Assembly: GCF_001908275.1 (NCBI RefSeq)
Contig: NZ_CP018620.1
Span: 6,448,001 to 6,512,000, forward strand
Length of the DNA stretch: 64,000 nt
Reading direction: 5' to 3'
Origin: Paenibacillus xylanexedens
Lineage (GTDB): Bacteria; Bacillota; Bacilli; Paenibacillales; Paenibacillaceae
Notes under the pieces: generated by a model
What the model saw: only the letters and a program-made list of their open reading frames with translations
Told to the model about the DNA's origin: nothing
Database searches by the model: none
Made by a program: the position numbers and the translations under genes
Part shown: one piece after another, positions 61,726 to 64,000 of the stretch
Layout of the letters: each line of letters begins with the position of its first letter
How positions within the stretch are numbered: the stretch's first letter is position 1

Positions 61726-61900
61726 TATACTCTTGCCACAAGGAAAGGAGGTGCGTCAACATTTCTAATGTCATGTTGAACGTGTCCCTTACCCGATCCA
61801 CTAGCTCAAATTAAAAGAGTCTGGTGGAGGCGCGGGATACGGATCAATGTTTCAAAAAGCGCCACGGGTAGAAAAGCCGTCTTCGGACGGCTTTTTGTTT
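61726..61900 (+). ncRNA. Structured leader or small RNA ending in a UUCG terminator
   Basis: After a -10 TATACT (61726) come three stems: GTCAACAT/ATGTTGAAC (61755-61781), TCCAC/GTGGA (61797-61828) and GGCGC/GCGCC (61829-61863), then the terminator GCCGTC-TTCG-GACGGC with TTTTTG (61872-61896). A strong GGAAAGGAGG at 61742 could serve a short leader peptide. It lies directly before the GH53 gene. No known riboswitch class was recognised. Confidence 0.5.
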
Positions 61901-62024
61901 TCTCATTTTCTGTAGAGAGGTTGAGAAAACACCCAAAATATTGGAAATAGACCCTTTAGTAGAGCAAACCAGGATGGCTATAATGAAGATGCAACTCAAC
62001 CTAAATCCGAGGAGGCATCTTGTA

Positions 62025-63074
62025 ATGTTCAAAAATGTAAGGGGTTTCAAGATATCCATCATGTTGGCTTTTGTTTTGTTATTCACCTCCATCATGTTGC
62101 CCGCAGGTCAGCATGCTAGCGCAGCACCAAGTTTCGCCAAAGGAGCCGACATCAGTTGGGTTCCCGGAATGGAAGCTCAAGGCTACAAATGGAAAGATAA
62201 AAACGGCGTACAGCGCGACATCATTGATATTTTGAAAAAAGACTATCAAATCAACTCCGTTCGCATTCGGGTATTCGTTAATCCTTCGAATGATTATGGG
62301 AACGGTTACATGAATAAGGATCGTGCGGCTGCACTCGCACAACGTGCCAAGAATGCTGGCATGAGTGTAATGCTTACCCTGCACTACAGCGATTCCTGGG
62401 CAGACCCTGGTCAACAAACCAAACCAGCTGCCTGGAAAAACTATACGTTCCAACAGCTCATGGATGCGGTATGGAACCACACTCGTGAAGTTATGACGGC
62501 GATGCAAAGCAAAGGCGTTACCCCGGACTGGGTACAGATCGGTAATGAAACAAGCAACGGCATGTTATGGGAAGATGGTAAAGCATCCACCAACATGAAA
62601 AACTATGCGTGGCTGGTGAATACAGGCCATAACGCAGTGAAATCCCTGAGCAGCGGTACCAAAACCATTGTGCATCTGGCAGGTGGAGATGATAACGCCC
62701 TCTATGTATGGAACATTGGTGGTCTGATTAATAACGGAGCTAACTTTGACATGATTGCCATGTCTCTCTATCCTTCAGCTTCCGGCTGGAACACCGCTGT
62801 GACAAATACGGTAAACAACGCAAAGGATATGATCAACCGTTATGGCAAAGAGATCATCATCTCCGAAATTGGCATGGACAATAACCAGGCAGCCGCTGGT
62901 AAAAGTTTTGTTGCCGCGATGAAAAACCAAATCCGCAATCTGCCAAATGGCAAAGGTAAAGGTGTATTCTACTGGGAGCCTCAGGCTACACCAGGTTATA
63001 ACAGTGGATATGGTAAGGGCGCTTGGCAGTCGAATATGATGCCAACTGTTGTCATGGAAGGATTTATTGACTAG
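62025..63074 (+). CDS. Secreted GH53 arabinogalactan endo-beta-1,4-galactanase
   Basis: A 349-residue secreted enzyme that cuts beta-1,4-galactan of pectin side chains. Signal peptide: ISIMLAFVLLFTSIMLPAG with cleavage near ASAAP. The GH53 TIM barrel starts FAKGADISWVPGMEAQGYKW. Acid/base Glu lies in QIGNETSNGML and nucleophile Glu in ISEIGMDNN. LHYSDSWADPGQQTKP is highly typical. ATG 62025 follows GAGGAGG; the frame is open upstream to 61941. A structured leader with a terminator precedes it. No carbohydrate-binding module is seen. Confidence 0.94.
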   Translation: MFKNVRGFKISIMLAFVLLFTSIMLPAGQHASAAPSFAKGADISWVPGMEAQGYKWKDKNGVQRDIIDILKKDYQINSVRIRVFVNPSNDYGNGYMNKDRAAALAQRAKNAGMSVMLTLHYSDSWADPGQQTKPAAWKNYTFQQLMDAVWNHTREVMTAMQSKGVTPDWVQIGNETSNGMLWEDGKASTNMKNYAWLVNTGHNAVKSLSSGTKTIVHLAGGDDNALYVWNIGGLINNGANFDMIAMSLYPSASGWNTAVTNTVNNAKDMINRYGKEIIISEIGMDNNQAAAGKSFVAAMKNQIRNLPNGKGKGVFYWEPQATPGYNSGYGKGAWQSNMMPTVVMEGFID

Positions 63075-63120
63075 GTACGGTGGGTAGAAGTGTATTGGTG
63101 GGAGCAGTGGTGGGCGTTCC

Positions 63121-63238
63121 GGGGTCGGATCGTTCTTATGATCGCTGTTATCCCCAGATTTTTATGAATTCCCCTTATTGGGGGAAAATCCGGGGATAAA
63201 GGCGAACGCTCCGCTTCTTCAGAATCGATTCCGCCCCC
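63121..63238 (+). repeat. Structured intergenic element, copy E
   Basis: The outer arms are GGGGTCGGATCGTTCT and AGAATCGATTCCGCCCC. The inner stem ATCCCCAGATTTT / AAAATCCGGGGAT has nested TTCCCC/GGGGAA. Nearly identical to copy F 254 bp away, flanks included. Confidence 0.85.
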
Positions 63239-63311
63239 TCCACTACGTTGCTGCTCCTTGAGACACTTCTAAAACCGTGTGTAGGCAAGTTATTAGGGTA
63301 ATGAAGAGCGG

Positions 63312-63344
63312 AAGGCGCTATTCCTGGTGGGAGTAGCGCCTTTT
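63312..63344. terminator. Terminator between repeat copies E and F
   Basis: AAGGCGCTA and TAGCGCCTT form a stem followed by TTTT; it could end the GH53 transcript. Confidence 0.6.
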
Positions 63345-63374
63345 GTGTGTTTGCGGACAGCGTGCTGGGCGCTC

Positions 63375-63491
63375 GGGGGCGGATCGTTCTTATGATCGCT
63401 GTTATCCCCAGATTTTATGAATTCCCCTGATAAGGGGAAAATCCGGGGATAAAGGCGACCGCTCCGCTTCTTCAGAATCGATTCCGCCCCC
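63375..63491 (+). repeat. Structured intergenic element, copy F
   Basis: The outer arms GGGGGCGGATCGTTCT (63375-63390) and AGAATCGATTCCGCCCCC (63474-63491) are almost perfectly complementary. The inner stem is as in copy E. Confidence 0.85.
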
Positions 63492-63662
63492 TCCACTACC
63501 TTGCTGCTCCTGATCGGGCACTCCTAAAGCGTGTCGCAATCAATCGAGGAGGGGTTCATCACTCGGGCTGGAGACTGATGTTCTTTTGGCTTACATATGA
63601 ATATAATAAGTTTATTGAGATAACACATAGGATCAACTTCTAATTGGAGAGGAGGCATAAGG

Positions 63663-64000
63663 ATGAGTTTTTTAAAAGGGATCGGTCAGTTAGCTGGGGA
63701 AGTTACCGGAAAAGTGTTGGGCGGCAGCGTGAGGGTTGTTGGTGAAATCGCGGGAAGCCCCTTTATCAAAGAAATCGGAAACGGCGTAGAGAAAGCTACG
63801 ATTAATACAGGCAAAACCGTTGGACAACTGGCTAGTGGTACATATGATCTTGCCAGTGGTGCAATTCGAAAAGATGATACCGCCATAGACGCGGGGCTTG
63901 CCGATATTGGAGGTGCTGTAACCAATACTGCAAAAGGTGTAGCGATATCAGCCAAGTATGTATATAACAGCGGTAAAGATGTTGTTGTGGGCATGAAAGA
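63663..64000 (+). CDS. Hypothetical Gly/Ala/Val-rich protein, N-terminal part
   Basis: The first 112 codons of a gene that runs off the right edge. GAGAGGAGG precedes ATG 63663. The product opens MSFLKGIGQLAGEVTGKVLG and has repeating small-residue amphipathic segments (GSVRVVGEIAGSPFIKEIGN, KTVGQLASGTYDLASGAI, GGAVTNTAKGVAISAK) without a signal peptide or transmembrane span. The pattern suggests helices that coat a membrane or pack together. No family recognised; the C-terminal domain is outside the window. Confidence 0.65.
   Translation, partial: MSFLKGIGQLAGEVTGKVLGGSVRVVGEIAGSPFIKEIGNGVEKATINTGKTVGQLASGTYDLASGAIRKDDTAIDAGLADIGGAVTNTAKGVAISAKYVYNSGKDVVVGMK

Noticed and set aside
61738..61900. 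Assignment of the GH53 leader to a known riboswitch (T-box, SAM, fluoride, ZTP, preQ1)
   Set aside because: None of their conserved core words is present.
1..64000. CRISPR arrays, rRNA and tRNA genes, intact transposases, prophage modules
   Set aside because: No regular repeat-spacer array, no cloverleaf or rRNA sequence and no transposase or phage structural gene was recognised anywhere. The repeats seen are hairpin elements and MITE-like sequences.

Overview
The window looks like a Paenibacillus chromosome (low-to-mid GC Firmicute, order Bacillales). The supporting genes are sdhCAB in Bacillus order, helicase loaders DnaB and DnaI, coproheme decarboxylase HemQ, YumC-type ferredoxin-NADP reductase, the sporulation checkpoint protein Sda, a YheC/D spore-coat-type ATP-grasp protein, YesM/YesN-type two-component systems, Lpl-type sugar ABC transporters, and strong AGGAGG ribosome binding sites with frequent TTG/GTG starts.

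Layout. 1-16000 is a core segment: GNAT (partial), two metallophosphoesterases (one a Tat-type YkuE), sdhCAB with a divergent LysR regulator, a Ktr potassium uptake pair, a CPBP membrane protease, uvrC, trxA and dnaI. 16190-39483 is a coherent carbohydrate locus: six glycoside hydrolases (GH38, a clan-A GH42/GH164-like enzyme, GH125, a second GH38, GH3, and a secreted GH85 endo-beta-N-acetylglucosaminidase), a three-gene ABC importer without its ATPase, and an AraC-type response regulator plus sensor kinase. 39627-48754 is a ragged accessory segment with lower GC, two frameshifted genes, a deaminase, an S51-like peptidase, an unusual sigma factor fusion and intergenic repeats. 48864-61700 returns to core genes: dnaB, yuiB, hemQ, ndh, yumC, sda, yheC/D, ppx and ppk. 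62025-63074 is a secreted GH53 galactanase behind a structured leader, followed by two copies of an intergenic repeat and a partial gene.

How it fits together. The 16-39 kb locus reads as a complete pathway for N-linked high-mannose glycans. A secreted GH85 enzyme releases the glycan from glycoprotein, a lipoprotein-dependent importer takes it up, and cytosolic alpha-mannosidases (two GH38 and GH125) plus a clan-A enzyme, possibly a beta-mannosidase, and GH3 break it down. A two-component system lies between the importer and the GH85 gene, and cre-like CcpA sites sit in front of both. The whole block, with the accessory segment, lies between dnaB and dnaI. These two genes are normally adjacent in Firmicutes and here have the same orientation, which suggests about 33 kb inserted between two operon members.

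The most unusual non-coding signal is a dispersed element of about 115 bp present six times (3197, 13685, 23546, 52415 in reverse, 63121 and 63375). Its outer stem differs in sequence between copies but stays complementary, and its inner stem also shows paired changes, so structure rather than sequence seems to be kept. Other regulatory signals read directly are a cluster of DnaA boxes in front of sda, a Rex-like box in front of ndh, and a hairpin that covers the ribosome binding site and start codon of a small zinc-ribbon protein at 55681.
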